The notes: generated from the letters alone by a model not told the origin. A DNA stretch of 64,000 nucleotides from Qipengyuania xiamenensis (GCF_019711495.1 NZ_JAIGNM010000002.1:186001-250000), one strand, 5' to 3'; counted from the stretch's first letter, positions 7,739 to 17,820 are shown. Numbers and translations: made by a program.

Positions 7739-9170
7739 GGCCTTCACCGCCGCTGAACTTGCCGCCACCTCCGCGGTTCGAATCGTAGGGGTTCTTGGGG
7801 CTCTTCAGCACCACGCGCACCGGCACGGCATCGAAGCCGAGCTTCGCGCGGATACCGTTGACGAGATAGCGTTCGTAGCTCTTGGGCAGATCGTCGAGAC
7901 GCGTCCCGAAGACCACGAAGCGCGGCGGACGTACGCTCGCCTGCGTGATGTAGCGAAGCTTGATCCGGCGGCCGCCGGGCGCGGGCGGGGGATTGGCGGC
8001 CAGCGCATCGTCGAACCAGCGGTTCAATGCCGCAGTCGGCACGCGGCGGCTCCATGCCTCGCGGATTTCGAAGGCGGCCGACAGCATGGTGTCGAGGCCC
8101 TTGCCGGTCTTGGCCGATACGGCGAACAACGGAACGCCGCGCACCTGGCTGAGGCCTTCGTTGAGCGCTTCGCGAATGCCGTTGAACAGCGAGGAGGCGT
8201 TCTCCGCGATGTCCCACTTGTTGATCGCGACCATCAGCGCGCGACCTTCCTCGAGCGCATGGGCGGCGATCTTGAGGTCCTGGTGTTCGAGACCCTTGGT
8301 GGCATCGAGCAGGAGGATGACGACTTCGGCGAAATCGATGGCACGGCGGGCATCGGCTACCGAGAGCTTCTCCAGCTTCTCGGTGACCTTGGCGCGCTTG
8401 CGCATACCGGCCGTGTCGATCAGCCTGATCTCGCGCATCTCGTTCGTCTTGGGATCGTGCCATTCGTAATCGACGGCAATCGAATCGCGCGTGATCCCTG
8501 CTTCGGGGCCCGTCAGCAGGCGGTCTTCGCCGAGCAGGCGGTTGATGAGCGTGGACTTGCCTGCATTGGGGCGCCCGACGATGGCGAGCTTGAGCGGACC
8601 GGACAGGTCTTCCTCGTCCAGTTCCGCTTCGAGTTCCGCAGCGGCCTCTGCGGCCTCTGCCTTCGCGCCGATGATCGGCCAAAGGCCGGTAAAGAGGTCG
8701 GCGATCCCTTCGCCATGCTCGGCGGAGATACCCAGCGGTTCGCCAAGGCCGAGACTGTAGCTTTCGAGAATGCCCGGTTCGGCAGCCTTGCCTTCCGCCT
8801 TGTTGCACACGAGCACAACGGGCACATCCTGCCCGCGCAGCCAGCGGCCGATTTCCTCGTCCAGCGGGGTGAGGCCTGCGCGTGCGTCGACCACGAACAG
8901 CGCGGCATCGGCGCCTTCGAGGCTGACTTCGGTCTGCTTGCGCATGCGGCCCGGCAGGCTGTCGGGGTCTTCGTCTTCCCAGCCGGCGGTGTCGACGACG
9001 GTGAATTCCAGGCCCGCGATTTCCGCATCGCCCATGCGCCGGTCACGCGTGACGCCCGGCTGGTCGTCGACCAGCGCGAGCTTCTTGCCGACGAGCCGGT
9101 TGAACAGCGTCGACTTGCCGACATTGGGCCGGCCGATGATGATGACGGTGGGTTTTTCGGTTGCTGTCAT
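7731..9170 (-). CDS. der: Ribosome-assembly GTPase Der (EngA)
   Basis: 479 residues with the diagnostic tandem GTPase domains: first G1 GRPNVGKST (residues 13-21), second G1 GRPNAGKST near residue 200, G3 DTAG in both, G4 NKAE and NKWD, then the C-terminal KH-like domain (about 370-479). Der is essential for maturation of the 50S subunit. ATG 9170 was chosen because the P-loop follows at once and an AAGG site is upstream; the longer frame adds an unconserved leader. It is co-oriented with the DUF2721 gene, with which it overlaps. Confidence 0.96.
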   Translation of the reverse strand: MTATEKPTVIIIGRPNVGKSTLFNRLVGKKLALVDDQPGVTRDRRMGDAEIAGLEFTVVDTAGWEDEDPDSLPGRMRKQTEVSLEGADAALFVVDARAGLTPLDEEIGRWLRGQDVPVVLVCNKAEGKAAEPGILESYSLGLGEPLGISAEHGEGIADLFTGLWPIIGAKAEAAEAAAELEAELDEEDLSGPLKLAIVGRPNAGKSTLINRLLGEDRLLTGPEAGITRDSIAVDYEWHDPKTNEMREIRLIDTAGMRKRAKVTEKLEKLSVADARRAIDFAEVVILLLDATKGLEHQDLKIAAHALEEGRALMVAINKWDIAENASSLFNGIREALNEGLSQVRGVPLFAVSAKTGKGLDTMLSAAFEIREAWSRRVPTAALNRWFDDALAANPPPAPGGRRIKLRYITQASVRPPRFVVFGTRLDDLPKSYERYLVNGIRAKLGFDAVPVRVVLKSPKNPYDSNRGGGGKFSGGEGRD

Positions 9171-9271
9171 GATGGTGCCTTGCGGGCAGGTGGGCGCAAA
9201 TCGCTGCTTATGCAAGTTTGCGAGGCCATTCCTACAGGGTGGAGCGCTTGGAACACGGTCCTGAACGAAAA

Positions 9272-9327
9272 GGTCCCGCGGCGCGCATTTCGTGCCCGGA
9301 TGGCGGAAATGCGCGGTTTGCGGGACC
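9272..9327 (-). other. Long two-tier hairpin between DUF3297 gene and der
   Basis: The arms GGTCCCGC (9272-9279) and GCGGGACC (9320-9327) enclose a second stem, GCGCATTTC (9283-9291) with GAAATGCGC (9306-9314). Both stems are perfect. There is no T-run on either side, so this may be a factor-dependent terminator for the DUF3297 gene, a leader element of der, or a processing site. Confidence 0.45.
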
Positions 9328-9383
9328 GGAAAGCTCTCATGCTGCCCGCATTGGCACGGGCGTAAGAAAGCAGGAAAGCCGTA

Positions 9384-9668
9384 TCAGTCGGCCTTCGCGA
9401 CGGGCGGTTCGTCGCCCATGTCTTCGAACCATGCCTCGACCGGGCCGTTGAGCTTCAGCGTCAGCGGGTTGCCGTGGCGGTCCATGGTCTTGCCGGCCTG
9501 CACGCGCACCCAGCCCTCGGGAATGTTGTATTCCTCGATATCGGTGCGGGTACGGCCCTTGAAACGGATGCCCACGCCGCGCTGGAGCACGTCGACGTCG
9601 AAATGCGTGCTCTTCGGGTTCACCGAGAGGTGCAGGGGCGGTGTCTGGGCTTTGGTTTCTTCGGTCAT
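9384..9668 (-). CDS. DUF3297 family protein
   Basis: 94 residues; small soluble protein with the family pattern PLHLSVNPKSTHFD ... GVGIRFKGRTRTDIEEYNIPEGW ... DRHGNPLTLKLNGPVEAWFE. DUF3297 proteins have no established function and are sometimes mislabelled as glutathione peroxidase; no catalytic Cys/Sec is present here. ATG 9668. It lies between a small proline-rich gene and the hairpin that precedes der. Confidence 0.88.
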   Translation of the reverse strand: MTEETKAQTPPLHLSVNPKSTHFDVDVLQRGVGIRFKGRTRTDIEEYNIPEGWVRVQAGKTMDRHGNPLTLKLNGPVEAWFEDMGDEPPVAKAD

Positions 9669-9707
9669 GGCGCGCGCCTGTAATGCGCGCGGGGGCGCGC
9701 GGCAAGA

Positions 9708-9881
9708 TCAATCGGGCGGCGGCGGCGTTTCGAGCGGCGAGGGGCCGGGCTCGTCGAAATCGGGCGGCGTCGGCTCGATCGAAGGCGGTTCTTCCATCGG
9801 TGCCTCGTTAGGCTGGGTGCCGGGCGGCATTTCCGGCGGCGCACCGGGGTTTATCGTGTCTGGGTCGGGCTGCGTGGCCAT
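9708..9881 (-). CDS. Small proline-rich hypothetical protein
   Basis: 57 residues. About a third of the residues are proline and the rest are mostly acidic or small, so the protein is probably disordered. It has no signal peptide. Support for a real gene is a GAAGGA ribosome site 8 nt before ATG 9881 and its neat placement 39 nt before the DUF3297 gene on the same strand. Function unknown. Low compositional complexity makes it a possible annotation artefact. Confidence 0.5.
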   Translation of the reverse strand: MATQPDPDTINPGAPPEMPPGTQPNEAPMEEPPSIEPTPPDFDEPGPSPLETPPPPD

Positions 9882-10039
9882 GTCAAAATCCTTCGATGGG
9901 ACGCTGGAAGAAACGGTCTATCATATTTGCCGGTTCCATTCCTCTCCCTCCCGCTTGCCCTTTTGGTCGCATCCTACTAGAGGCACGCGCCTATATGCGC
10001 GGCGAACCCTCGTTAGCGCAGGGCTTCGCTTTCAAGTTT

Positions 10040-10124
10040 GCGGGCGTGGCGGAATTGGTAGACGCGCTGGTTTTAGGTACCAGTATCGAAAGATGTGGGG
10101 GTTCGAGTCCCTTCGCCCGCACCA
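10040..10124 (+). tRNA. tRNA-Leu (anticodon TAG)
   Basis: 85 nt including an encoded 3' CCA. The acceptor stem GCGGGCG pairs with CGCCCGC; the anticodon stem CTGGT/ACCAG holds the loop TTTAGGT, giving anticodon TAG (reads CTA/CTN). A long variable arm typical of class II leucine tRNAs and the T-arm GTTCGAGTC are present. It lies 60 nt before trigger factor. Confidence 0.95.
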
Positions 10125-10184
10125 GTTTCGCTCATCGCAAACTCTCGCACAGACAGACAGTACAAACCTACGAGTTCTACACCC

Positions 10185-11750
10185 ATGCAGATCAAAGAAA
10201 CCGCCAACGAAGGCCTTAAGCGGGCCTATGCCATCACCATCCCGGCCAAGGAAATCGAAGCCCGTGTCGATGGCGAGGTGAAGAAGGTCGCCCCGCAGGT
10301 GAAGATGCCCGGCTTCCGCCCCGGCAAGGTCCCTGCCAACCTGATCCGCAAGATGCATGGCGAGCAGATGCACGCCCAGGCCGTGAACGACATGATTCGC
10401 GAATCGGTCGACAAGACGATGGCCGACAACAAGCTCAAGCCGGCGATGCAGCCGAAGGTCGAGCTGGGCGAAGGCTATGAGGAAGGCAAGGACGCCACCC
10501 TCACCGTCGAACTCGAAGTTCTTCCCGAAGTAGAAGCTCCCAGCACCGACGATCTCAAGATCGAGCGCCTGACTGTTCCGGTTTCCGACGAGGAAGTCAT
10601 GGACGCGATCGGCAAGCTTGCCGAGAACAACAAGAGCTACAAGGACGCTGCCAAGACCAAGAAGGCAGCCGACGGCGACCAGCTGATCATCGATTTCGTC
10701 GGCCGCGTCGACGGTACCGAATTCGAAGGCGGCAAGGCCGAAGACGCAGCTCTCGTGCTCGGCTCGGGCATGTTCATCCCCGGCTTCGAAGACCAGCTCA
10801 CCGGCGTGAAGACCGGCGACACCAAGACCATCGAAGTGACCTTCCCCGAAGATTACCAGGCGACTCACCTCGCCGGTAAGAAGGCGGAATTCGACGTCAC
10901 CGTGAAGCAGGTGAAGGTCGAAGGCGAAACCAAGCTCGACGACGATTTCGCCAAGAACTTCGGTCTCGACGGCATCGACAAGCTCAAGGAACTGCTGCGC
11001 GGCCAGCTCGAGCAGGAAACTGCCGGCCTCACCCGCACGCAGATGAAGCGTTCGCTTCTCGACCAGCTGGCTGCCGGCCACGATTTCGCCGTGCCGCAGA
11101 GCATGGTCGATGCCGAATTCGACCAGATCTGGGCCCAGCTCCAGCAGGAGGCCGCTCGTTCGGAAAATCCCGAAGAGATGCTCAAGGAAATGGACGCCGA
11201 GAAGGACGACTACCGCAACATCGCCGAACGCCGCGTGCGTCTTGGCCTGCTGCTGTCGGAAATCGGCCAGGCGAACAATGTCCAGGTCACTCCGAACGAA
11301 ATGAGCATGCTGATCCAGCAGGCTGCACAGCAGTATCGCCCGGAAGACCGTGAGCGGTTCATGCAGTACATCCAGCAGGAGCCGATGGCCGCCGCCCAGC
11401 TGCGCGCACCGCTTTATGAAGACAAGGTCGTCGACTTCCTCTTCGACAAGGCCGAGATCACCGACCGCGAAGTGACGCGCGAGGAACTCGAAGCCGCAAT
11501 CGAAGCGGACGAAAGCGAAGAAGCCAAGAAGCCGGCCAAGAAGAAGGCTGCTGCGAAGAAGGCTCCGGCCAAGAAGGCGGCTGCCAAGAAGTCCGACGAC
11601 AAGAAGGACGAGAAGAAGCCTGCTGCCAAGAAGGCTCCGGCCAAGAAGGCCGCCGCCAAGAAGGACGAGGGCAACAAGAAGCCCGCAGCCAAGAAGGCCC
11701 CGGCCAAGAAGAAGGCTCCGGCCAAGAAGGCTGCAGCCAAGAAGAAGTAA
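10185..11750 (+). CDS. tig: Trigger factor with Lys/Ala-rich C-terminal tail
   Basis: 521 residues; ordinary trigger factors have about 430-450. Order: ribosome-binding domain (about 1-145, with the signature GFRPGKVP near residue 43), FKBP-type PPIase domain (about 160-245), then the C-terminal chaperone arms to about 440. The last roughly 77 residues (445-521) consist of repeated [14 protein letters not shown] units plus short acidic inserts, similar to histone H1, AlgP or the tails of some HU proteins. ATG 10185 begins [15 protein letters not shown], the normal trigger factor start. A strong terminator follows. The tail is in frame with unchanged codon use, so it is not a frameshift. Confidence 0.95.
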   Translation: MQIKETANEGLKRAYAITIPAKEIEARVDGEVKKVAPQVKMPGFRPGKVPANLIRKMHGEQMHAQAVNDMIRESVDKTMADNKLKPAMQPKVELGEGYEEGKDATLTVELEVLPEVEAPSTDDLKIERLTVPVSDEEVMDAIGKLAENNKSYKDAAKTKKAADGDQLIIDFVGRVDGTEFEGGKAEDAALVLGSGMFIPGFEDQLTGVKTGDTKTIEVTFPEDYQATHLAGKKAEFDVTVKQVKVEGETKLDDDFAKNFGLDGIDKLKELLRGQLEQETAGLTRTQMKRSLLDQLAAGHDFAVPQSMVDAEFDQIWAQLQQEAARSENPEEMLKEMDAEKDDYRNIAERRVRLGLLLSEIGQANNVQVTPNEMSMLIQQAAQQYRPEDRERFMQYIQQEPMAAAQLRAPLYEDKVVDFLFDKAEITDREVTREELEAAIEADESEEAKKPAKKKAAAKKAPAKKAAAKKSDDKKDEKKPAAKKAPAKKAAAKKDEGNKKPAAKKAPAKKKAPAKKAAAKKK

Positions 11751-11775
11751 GCTTCATCCGGTTCAAGCAATCGAG

Positions 11776-11806
11776 AGGGCGGCGGGAGCGATCCTGCCGC
11801 CCTTTT
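11776..11806 (+). terminator. Rho-independent terminator after tig
   Basis: Perfect 8-bp stem AGGGCGGC/GCCGCCCT followed by TTTT, 25 nt downstream of the tig stop codon. The end of the convergent antiporter gene lies at 11808, so it also separates the two transcripts. Confidence 0.85.
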
Positions 11807-11807
11807 G

Positions 11808-13169
11808 CTATTCCGGCTTTGCGTGAGGCTCGACGGCCAACCGGCTTTCGTCCGGTGCGAGGCAGGCCATTTCCTCTTCCTGCCCGTCATGGATGTGCGC
11901 GCGTCGCTTCTCGACATAGGCGATGAAGGGGCCGGCGATAATGCCGTGGCACACGATCGAGAGGAGGATCGTGAAGCTCGCGGTAGCCCAGAGGATATTC
12001 AGCCCTTCGAAGTCGGCGTGGTTCTGGCCGTAGGCGAGGTAGTAGATCGATCCCATCCCGCGCACGCCGAGGAAGGCGACGGCAAGCTTCCCGACCATGG
12101 GCAGATCGCTAAGCGCCTCCGACATTAGCCCTGCGACCGGGCGGATCACGAAAACCAGCGCAATCCCGACCAGCGCGGCCGGCCAGGTCAGCGCATCGAG
12201 CACGCCGCTCGCCAGCATGGCACCGAAGCCGAAGAGGACGGCGACCAGCACGATCTGCTCGATCTGGTCGATGAAATGGTGGCTGAGCTTGTGATAGCGG
12301 CTGCGGTTCTCGCGCTGGCGGGCGGTCACAGCGCCCACGAACACCGCGAGGAAACCGTAACCCTCCACCAATTCTGCCAGCCCGTAGCCCAGCAGCAGCG
12401 TGCCGAGCACGATCAGCCCCTCGCTGGTGCTGTATTTCGGCTGGGTCTCGCTATCCTCCTCGATATCCTTGACCGCCGCATCGGCCTCGCGTTCGAAGAC
12501 GTACCATGCGCCCGCGCGGCCGACCGCCCAGCCGACTGCCACGCCTGCCGCGATCCGCCACACGAGATCGAGCGCCACCCATTCGAGCGTCCACGCGCCG
12601 AGCGAAGTCATGCCCACTGCAGCGATGGCGAGGTAGGTGAAGGGGAAGGCGAGTCCATCGTTCAGACCGGCCTCGACCGTGAGCGAAAAGCGCACATCGT
12701 GCCGCTCGTTCTCACCCGGCGGCCCGACCTGTACGCTTCGCGCAAGGACCGGATCGGTCGGCGCCATCGCGGCGCCCAGCAGCAATGCGCTGGCAACGGG
12801 TAGCCCGAGCGCCCACCAGCCCAGGAAAGCGACCGCCGCGATTGTGAGCGGCATCGCGATCACCAGCAGCGGCCAGATCTGTCGCCAGTTCTTCCAGCTG
12901 ACGGGTCGGTCGATCGCAATTCCCGCCGCCATCAGCGAGGCGATGACGATGAACTCGGTGATGTATTCGAGGGCGAGCGCATCGAACCCGTCGAAGGTCG
13001 GGTTGATATGGGGCAGGTCGAACGGCAGCGAATAGAGCGCATATCCCGCAGCGACGTAGACGATGGGCAGCGACAGCCAGAACCGCGCGAGCCACTTCTC
13101 GAGCGGCACGGCGAGCATCAGGCCGAGCCCGAAGATCACGAACATCAAAATGCGCGGGTCGAATTCCAC
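11808..13169 (-). CDS. CPA1-type cation:proton antiporter
   Basis: 453 residues with about 12 hydrophobic helices. The CPA1/NhaP-like core shows in [15 protein letters not shown] (about residues 133-147) and [17 protein letters not shown] (about 166-182), the latter containing the conserved ND motif of the transport site. It should exchange Na+ or K+ for H+ across the inner membrane. The annotated start is GTG 13169, without a clear ribosome site; ATG nine codons in (13145) is an alternative. Convergent with tig. Together with NhaA further on, it fits a salt-exposed lifestyle. Confidence 0.9.
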   Translation of the reverse strand: MEFDPRILMFVIFGLGLMLAVPLEKWLARFWLSLPIVYVAAGYALYSLPFDLPHINPTFDGFDALALEYITEFIVIASLMAAGIAIDRPVSWKNWRQIWPLLVIAMPLTIAAVAFLGWWALGLPVASALLLGAAMAPTDPVLARSVQVGPPGENERHDVRFSLTVEAGLNDGLAFPFTYLAIAAVGMTSLGAWTLEWVALDLVWRIAAGVAVGWAVGRAGAWYVFEREADAAVKDIEEDSETQPKYSTSEGLIVLGTLLLGYGLAELVEGYGFLAVFVGAVTARQRENRSRYHKLSHHFIDQIEQIVLVAVLFGFGAMLASGVLDALTWPAALVGIALVFVIRPVAGLMSEALSDLPMVGKLAVAFLGVRGMGSIYYLAYGQNHADFEGLNILWATASFTILLSIVCHGIIAGPFIAYVEKRRAHIHDGQEEEMACLAPDESRLAVEPHAKPE

Positions 13170-13210
13170 CGCGGCACAGTGACAGCGCCGCGGCTAATTG
13201 CAAGCGCGCC

Positions 13211-15319
13211 TCAGAAGTCGCCGCTGATGCGGAAGTTGAAGATCGGGCCGATCCGGCGGTCCATGTATTCGCGATAGGCGATGGGTGCATCGGGCCGGTC
13301 GCCTTCATAGACCGTGCGTTCGAAGTAATTGCGCGCGCCCAGCATGTTGCCGGCCAAGGCGCGCACCGTCAGGCCCATCACGTCCTTGTGCTCGACGAAG
13401 AACCAGCCGAAGGTCGGGCCTTCCCATCCCCGGCCGGTTTCGTAGCGGCGCGAATAGCCGGCGGGATTGAAGGTGTTGATGCCGTTGCCCACGGCCCAGT
13501 CGCTGTCAGGAATGTCGTAACGGAAGTTGACTTCGAGCCGGTCGACAAGGTCGTTCGAAAACACGCGGTCCTCGCCGGTGAAGGCGTCCGTCACGCTCAT
13601 CCAGCGCTTCACGCCGTTGAAATCGAGCCGTGCCCCTTTCCAGCCGATCGGATCCAGGTTGATCGTGCCGGTCAGTTCGAGATGGGTCCTTTTGGCGTCG
13701 CCGATATTGCCCTGTGCCTCGCCACCGTTAGCCAGCGGGAACCAGTCGATGAAGTCCTCGAAATAGGCCTGCTTGGCCTCGAATTTGAGCAAACCCCATG
13801 CGCCGAGGCCCTTGTTGACCTCGAGGTCGAATTCCCAGCTCTGCGGCGGGACGAGCGAGTTGTTGCCGCCATTCTGGTTGTCGTCGTTGAGGTTCACGCT
13901 GCCAAGGAAGGCGCCGAAGGAAAGCTGGCCCACGCGGCGGGCAGCGGTAAGCGAGACGTCGAAATCGTCTGCCGGCTTCCAGCTCAGCGCCAGCGAACCC
14001 TTGGGGCGCTGGAACGAGCGTGAGTTCGCCGCCGAGCCGGTCTGTTCGATCTTGGAATATTCCGCGCCGCCCGTCGCCTGGAGCGAGAGTGTCGGCGATA
14101 GCTGGGTCGAGTAGCTCAGGATCGCTTCGTATCGGTCTTCGGTCACACCGCCATTCCCGGCCGGAAAGGCGATCCGTTCGAACTGGCCGCTATCGTCGAG
14201 AAGAAACAGTTTCGATCGGCGGTCGAGCCGGTTGAAGGCTGCTTCGCCCGACAGCTGCCAGTCGGCGGACCACATGTTCCAGCCATATTCGAAGCGGCCA
14301 ATGCGCTCGCCTTCCTCGTCGGTCCGCTCGAAGCGCGAACCCTTCGGGTCGCTGCCGTCGTCGAAAGTGTCGATGAGCTGGGCTTCCCCGATATCGCGCT
14401 CGAACCGTTCCAGCCCGATGATCTTCAGCTTGCCCGGGCCGAGAGGGAATTCGATGTCGCCACCGATCTCGTATTCGGGGCCGCGCTCATGGTAGGTGGC
14501 TTCGCGGAAGCGCACCGGACCCGCGGTCGGGAAGCCGGTTTCGGGCATGTCGCGAAACACGAAGTCCTCGCCATAGCTCAGGTTCAGATTGGCAAAGGCC
14601 CCGCCGCCGAAATCATAGGTGAAATTGGTCGCGAGCTTGGGATTGTCGTAGCCGCCAGAGAACTTGGTCTGCTGCTCTTCGATCAGCGAGCCATCGGCCG
14701 CGGTCACGAGGATAGGGCCGTCCGCACCGAAGCGGTTGTTCTCGTTCGAAAGCGAGACGGTGAAATCGAGCGGGCCGTCGCTGCCCGTGAGCGAGATCTC
14801 TCCGCCGAGATAGCGCGCCTCGGTATTGTACGGGCGAAAGCCGGGATTGTAGCGGAACTGGCCCGAGGCGCCCTTGCTCTCGTAGATCACATTGGCGACG
14901 AGGCCGGTAAGGCCGGGTATGTCGAGCGAATTGCCATCGACCAGTTCGATCCGGATGACATCGCCTGCAGGGATGCGCGCCAGCTGGTCGCGGATCGAGT
15001 CGGACTTGCTGGAAAAACGCTCGCCATTGACGATGACGTTCTGGTTCGCCTGTCCAAGCCCTCGCTGGCCCTGATCATTGCCCCCTGAGATGGAGAAACC
15101 CGGCAGCCTGTCGACCATTTCGAGCGCATTGCGCGGTGCGAATTGTTCGAAATAGGACGGTTCGAACACGCGCGCCCCCTCGGTCACGGGCTGCGACGGT
15201 ACGTTCGGGTCACCGCTCGCGGCATCGCTCGGAGACGGGTCCTCATTGGCCCATGCGGGGGTGGCGCCAGCAAATGCGAGGGCGATGATGCTGGTGGTAA
15301 AATGTTGGCTGCGGGCCAT
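13211..15319 (-). CDS. TonB-dependent outer-membrane receptor (copy 1)
   Basis: 702 residues. Signal peptide (MARSQHFTTSIIALAFAGATPAWA), then a plug domain (about 50-170; [41 protein letters not shown]) and a beta-barrel to a C-terminal aromatic residue (ISGDF). ATG 15319 has a GGAG site. It is a clear paralogue of the next gene upstream, sharing the plug sequence [15 protein letters not shown] and barrel motifs such as NSRSFQRPKGS. Substrate unknown; no siderophore, sugar or peptide genes are beside it. The upstream spacer has a TACAnnTGTA dyad. Confidence 0.92.
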   Translation of the reverse strand: MARSQHFTTSIIALAFAGATPAWANEDPSPSDAASGDPNVPSQPVTEGARVFEPSYFEQFAPRNALEMVDRLPGFSISGGNDQGQRGLGQANQNVIVNGERFSSKSDSIRDQLARIPAGDVIRIELVDGNSLDIPGLTGLVANVIYESKGASGQFRYNPGFRPYNTEARYLGGEISLTGSDGPLDFTVSLSNENNRFGADGPILVTAADGSLIEEQQTKFSGGYDNPKLATNFTYDFGGGAFANLNLSYGEDFVFRDMPETGFPTAGPVRFREATYHERGPEYEIGGDIEFPLGPGKLKIIGLERFERDIGEAQLIDTFDDGSDPKGSRFERTDEEGERIGRFEYGWNMWSADWQLSGEAAFNRLDRRSKLFLLDDSGQFERIAFPAGNGGVTEDRYEAILSYSTQLSPTLSLQATGGAEYSKIEQTGSAANSRSFQRPKGSLALSWKPADDFDVSLTAARRVGQLSFGAFLGSVNLNDDNQNGGNNSLVPPQSWEFDLEVNKGLGAWGLLKFEAKQAYFEDFIDWFPLANGGEAQGNIGDAKRTHLELTGTINLDPIGWKGARLDFNGVKRWMSVTDAFTGEDRVFSNDLVDRLEVNFRYDIPDSDWAVGNGINTFNPAGYSRRYETGRGWEGPTFGWFFVEHKDVMGLTVRALAGNMLGARNYFERTVYEGDRPDAPIAYREYMDRRIGPIFNFRISGDF

Positions 15320-15346
15320 AAGCTCTCCTGCGATCCGAGCCTTCGC

Positions 15347-15358
15347 CTACATCTGTAG
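15347..15358 (-). promoter_or_regulatory. TACAnnTGTA dyad before TonB receptor copy 1
   Basis: CTACATCTGTAG is a perfect 5+5 inverted repeat with a 2-nt centre, 28 nt upstream of the receptor's ATG. TACAnnTGTA is the core recognised by BlaI/CopY-type repressors. A weaker related sequence (TACACTTGTC) lies near 15411-15420. No blaI/copY-like gene is in the window, so the link is tentative. Confidence 0.35.
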
Positions 15359-15540
15359 ACGCACGGCGGTATCGGCCATCGACGGGCAGCATTCGAACGA
15401 CGACTAACGACTACACTTGTCGACGAGCGTCGAGTTTGGTGGCGGATCGAAACCCAAGCGGGTTCGCCATCGCTGCTTGCAGGATGTTGTTAAAGTATTG
15501 GATTCTTGATGATTCAGGGGCGGTTCGACGGCGCGCGCCG

Positions 15541-17820
15541 CTAGAAACTGCCCGCGACGCTGAACCGGAAAATCGGACCCAGACGTTCGTCCTGCTCCTC
15601 GGTGAACAGGATCAGGCCGTCGTTTCGCGATCCGTCGAAGACGGTGCGGTCGAAGTACCTGCGCCCGCCGAGAAGGTTGGCGGCCGTGAGGTTCACGGTC
15701 AGACCGAACACGTCCTTGTGCTCGATGAACAGGTCGGCAAATACCGGACCCTCGTAGTCGCGCGAGACTTCCGAAAAGCGGAAGCTGGGGCGGATGCGAT
15801 TGTAATTGAGGCTGGCCCCCCATGCGAAGTCGGTGCCGAGGACGTCGTGGCGCAGGTCGATCTCCAGCTCACGGTCCGCACGGCCGGAGAAATCGCGCAG
15901 CACGCCGGTCAGCGGGTCGAGCACCTCGCCTTCCTCGTACTCCAGTCGCAAATCCAGCTGCGCACCCTTCCAGCCCAGCTGGGCAAGGCGCAGGGTCGTG
16001 GTCCATTCGAGTTCGGTGCGGCGGGCCTTGTCGATATTACCGCGCGCCTCGCCGCCGCCGGCAAGCGGGATGAGGTCGGTGTAGTCCTCGATCCAGCGCT
16101 GCTCCGCCACGAAGGTGGTCGACCCCCATTCGCCCAGCGTCTTGGCAATTTCGAGTGTGACTTCCCAGGTCTGCGAAGGGACCAGCTCGTTATTGCCGGC
16201 GTTCTTGTTGTCCTGTTCAAGCGTCACGCTGGCGAGGAAGTCCTCGAAATCGAGCTGGCCGACGCGGCGCTCGAGCGCGAGCGAGATGTCCATTCCCTCC
16301 TCCGGCTGCCACGCGAGAGAGGCGGAACCCTTGGGACGGCGGAAGCTGCGCGAATTGGCTGCCGATCCGGTTTGCCGGATCTTGGAATATTCGCCGCCCA
16401 CCGATGCCTGCAGCGCAAGCCTCGAGGTCAGCTGGCGGCTGTAGCTCAGGATTGCCTCGTAGCGATCTTCGGTGACGCCGCCGGTCCCTTCGGGGAAGGG
16501 TATCTCGACGAACTCGCCGTTTGCATCGAGTTCGAACAGGCTGCTGATCCGTTCCAGCCGGTTGAAGGCGGCTTCGCCCGCCAGCTGGAATTCGCCGCCG
16601 AGCATCGGCCAGTTGTATTCGAAACGGCCGATCCGCTCGCCATCGCCGCCGCCCACCGCGAAGCGGCTACCGGTCGCCAGCGTGCCATCGCGCGGCGTGT
16701 CGATGATGGTGGAGGAGGCGACTTCCTCGTCCCATGCCTCAAGGCCGATCAGCTTCATCTGGCCGGGGCCGAGCGGGAAGCTGAAATCGCCCGAAATTTC
16801 GTATTCGGGAGATCCGCCGTCGCGCGCGTTGAAACGATCGACCACCGTGCCATCGGCAAAGGTGCGCGTTTCGTTGCGCAGGCGGTCGAAGAAGCTGCGG
16901 GCGAAATAGCCGTTGAGGTTTGCGGTGGTGCCGCCGCCGAAGTCGTAGCTCAGCGCGCCGCTGACGCGCGGTTCGTCGAATGCACCGACAAAGATCGTGT
17001 CTTCGCGCAAAATCTGTGCGCCGCTGGCATCACGGAAGATGGTGGGCCCGGTCGCGCCGAAGCGGTTGTTGTTGTTCTCGAGGGCGAAAGTGTATCCGAG
17101 CGCGCCGCTGCTGCCCGAGATCGAAATCTCGCCGCCGTACCATTCGGGATCGACTTCGGTCGTGCGCACCGCGCCTTCCCAGATGAACTGCCCCGTCAAT
17201 CCGCCCGAGCGGACCACCACATTCGCGACCAGTCCGACCAGTCCGGGGATGTCGAGCGCGGTCCCGTCGAGCAGTTCGATCCGCACGACCTTGCTTGCCG
17301 GAATGCGGCGCAACTGGTCGCGCACGCTGTCGGACTTGGAGGTCAGCCGCGAGCCGTTGACGAGGACGTTTTCATTGGCCTGGCCGAAGCCGCGACCTCC
17401 GCCGCCACCGCCTCCGGAAATCTGGAAACCGGGAAGGCGGTCGACCATGTCCAGCGCGTTGCGCGGGGCGAACTGCTCGAAATAGGAGGGCTCGAAACTG
17501 CGTCCATCCATAGTCGACGAGGGCTTTTCCTTGCCCTCTCCGTCGGTCTTCACATTGCCCGATATCTGACCGTCGGTATCCTCTTCCGCATTCGCGTGCA
17601 CGGGCATGCCCAGCGCGAGCGCGGCACATGAAACGACGGGGGCTGCGAAACGCAGCAGTCTGGCTGGGCGTGTAACGATGGTTTGCGAGTCCTCTTGAGC
17701 TTCGCCCTCGTGCTTGCCGCGCAGGATGTGAAGATCGGTTCGACAGATGCAGATCTGGAACCGATGAATGGCAGTCCGGCTTCGCTGCGATAACCGCCCT
17801 GCAAGGCATGGGTTCCGCAT
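15541..17820 (-). CDS. TonB-dependent outer-membrane receptor (copy 2)
   Basis: Up to 759 residues from ATG 17820. The plug domain ([20 protein letters not shown], then [13 protein letters not shown]) and the barrel ending in FSVAGSF match copy 1 throughout, so the two arose by tandem duplication. The start is a problem: the first 47 codons read like non-coding sequence, and a good signal peptide ([21 protein letters not shown] ... HANA) begins only near residue 51. No ATG, GTG or TTG lies between; an AGAGGA ribosome site sits 10 nt before an ATC codon at 17679-17677. Divergent from clpP. Confidence 0.88.
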   Translation of the reverse strand: MRNPCLAGRLSQRSRTAIHRFQICICRTDLHILRGKHEGEAQEDSQTIVTRPARLLRFAAPVVSCAALALGMPVHANAEEDTDGQISGNVKTDGEGKEKPSSTMDGRSFEPSYFEQFAPRNALDMVDRLPGFQISGGGGGGGRGFGQANENVLVNGSRLTSKSDSVRDQLRRIPASKVVRIELLDGTALDIPGLVGLVANVVVRSGGLTGQFIWEGAVRTTEVDPEWYGGEISISGSSGALGYTFALENNNNRFGATGPTIFRDASGAQILREDTIFVGAFDEPRVSGALSYDFGGGTTANLNGYFARSFFDRLRNETRTFADGTVVDRFNARDGGSPEYEISGDFSFPLGPGQMKLIGLEAWDEEVASSTIIDTPRDGTLATGSRFAVGGGDGERIGRFEYNWPMLGGEFQLAGEAAFNRLERISSLFELDANGEFVEIPFPEGTGGVTEDRYEAILSYSRQLTSRLALQASVGGEYSKIRQTGSAANSRSFRRPKGSASLAWQPEEGMDISLALERRVGQLDFEDFLASVTLEQDNKNAGNNELVPSQTWEVTLEIAKTLGEWGSTTFVAEQRWIEDYTDLIPLAGGGEARGNIDKARRTELEWTTTLRLAQLGWKGAQLDLRLEYEEGEVLDPLTGVLRDFSGRADRELEIDLRHDVLGTDFAWGASLNYNRIRPSFRFSEVSRDYEGPVFADLFIEHKDVFGLTVNLTAANLLGGRRYFDRTVFDGSRNDGLILFTEEQDERLGPIFRFSVAGSF

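Noticed and set aside
7263-9365. Open frame antisense to der and the DUF2721 gene
   Set aside because: Runs across two well-supported genes on the minus strand and starts in the middle of one.
10040-10124. Integration (att) site at the tRNA-Leu gene
   Set aside because: No direct repeat of the tRNA 3' end and no integrase in the window.
15436-17631. Long open frame antisense to TonB receptor copy 2
   Set aside because: Composition effect of the receptor gene; no start with a ribosome site, no motif.
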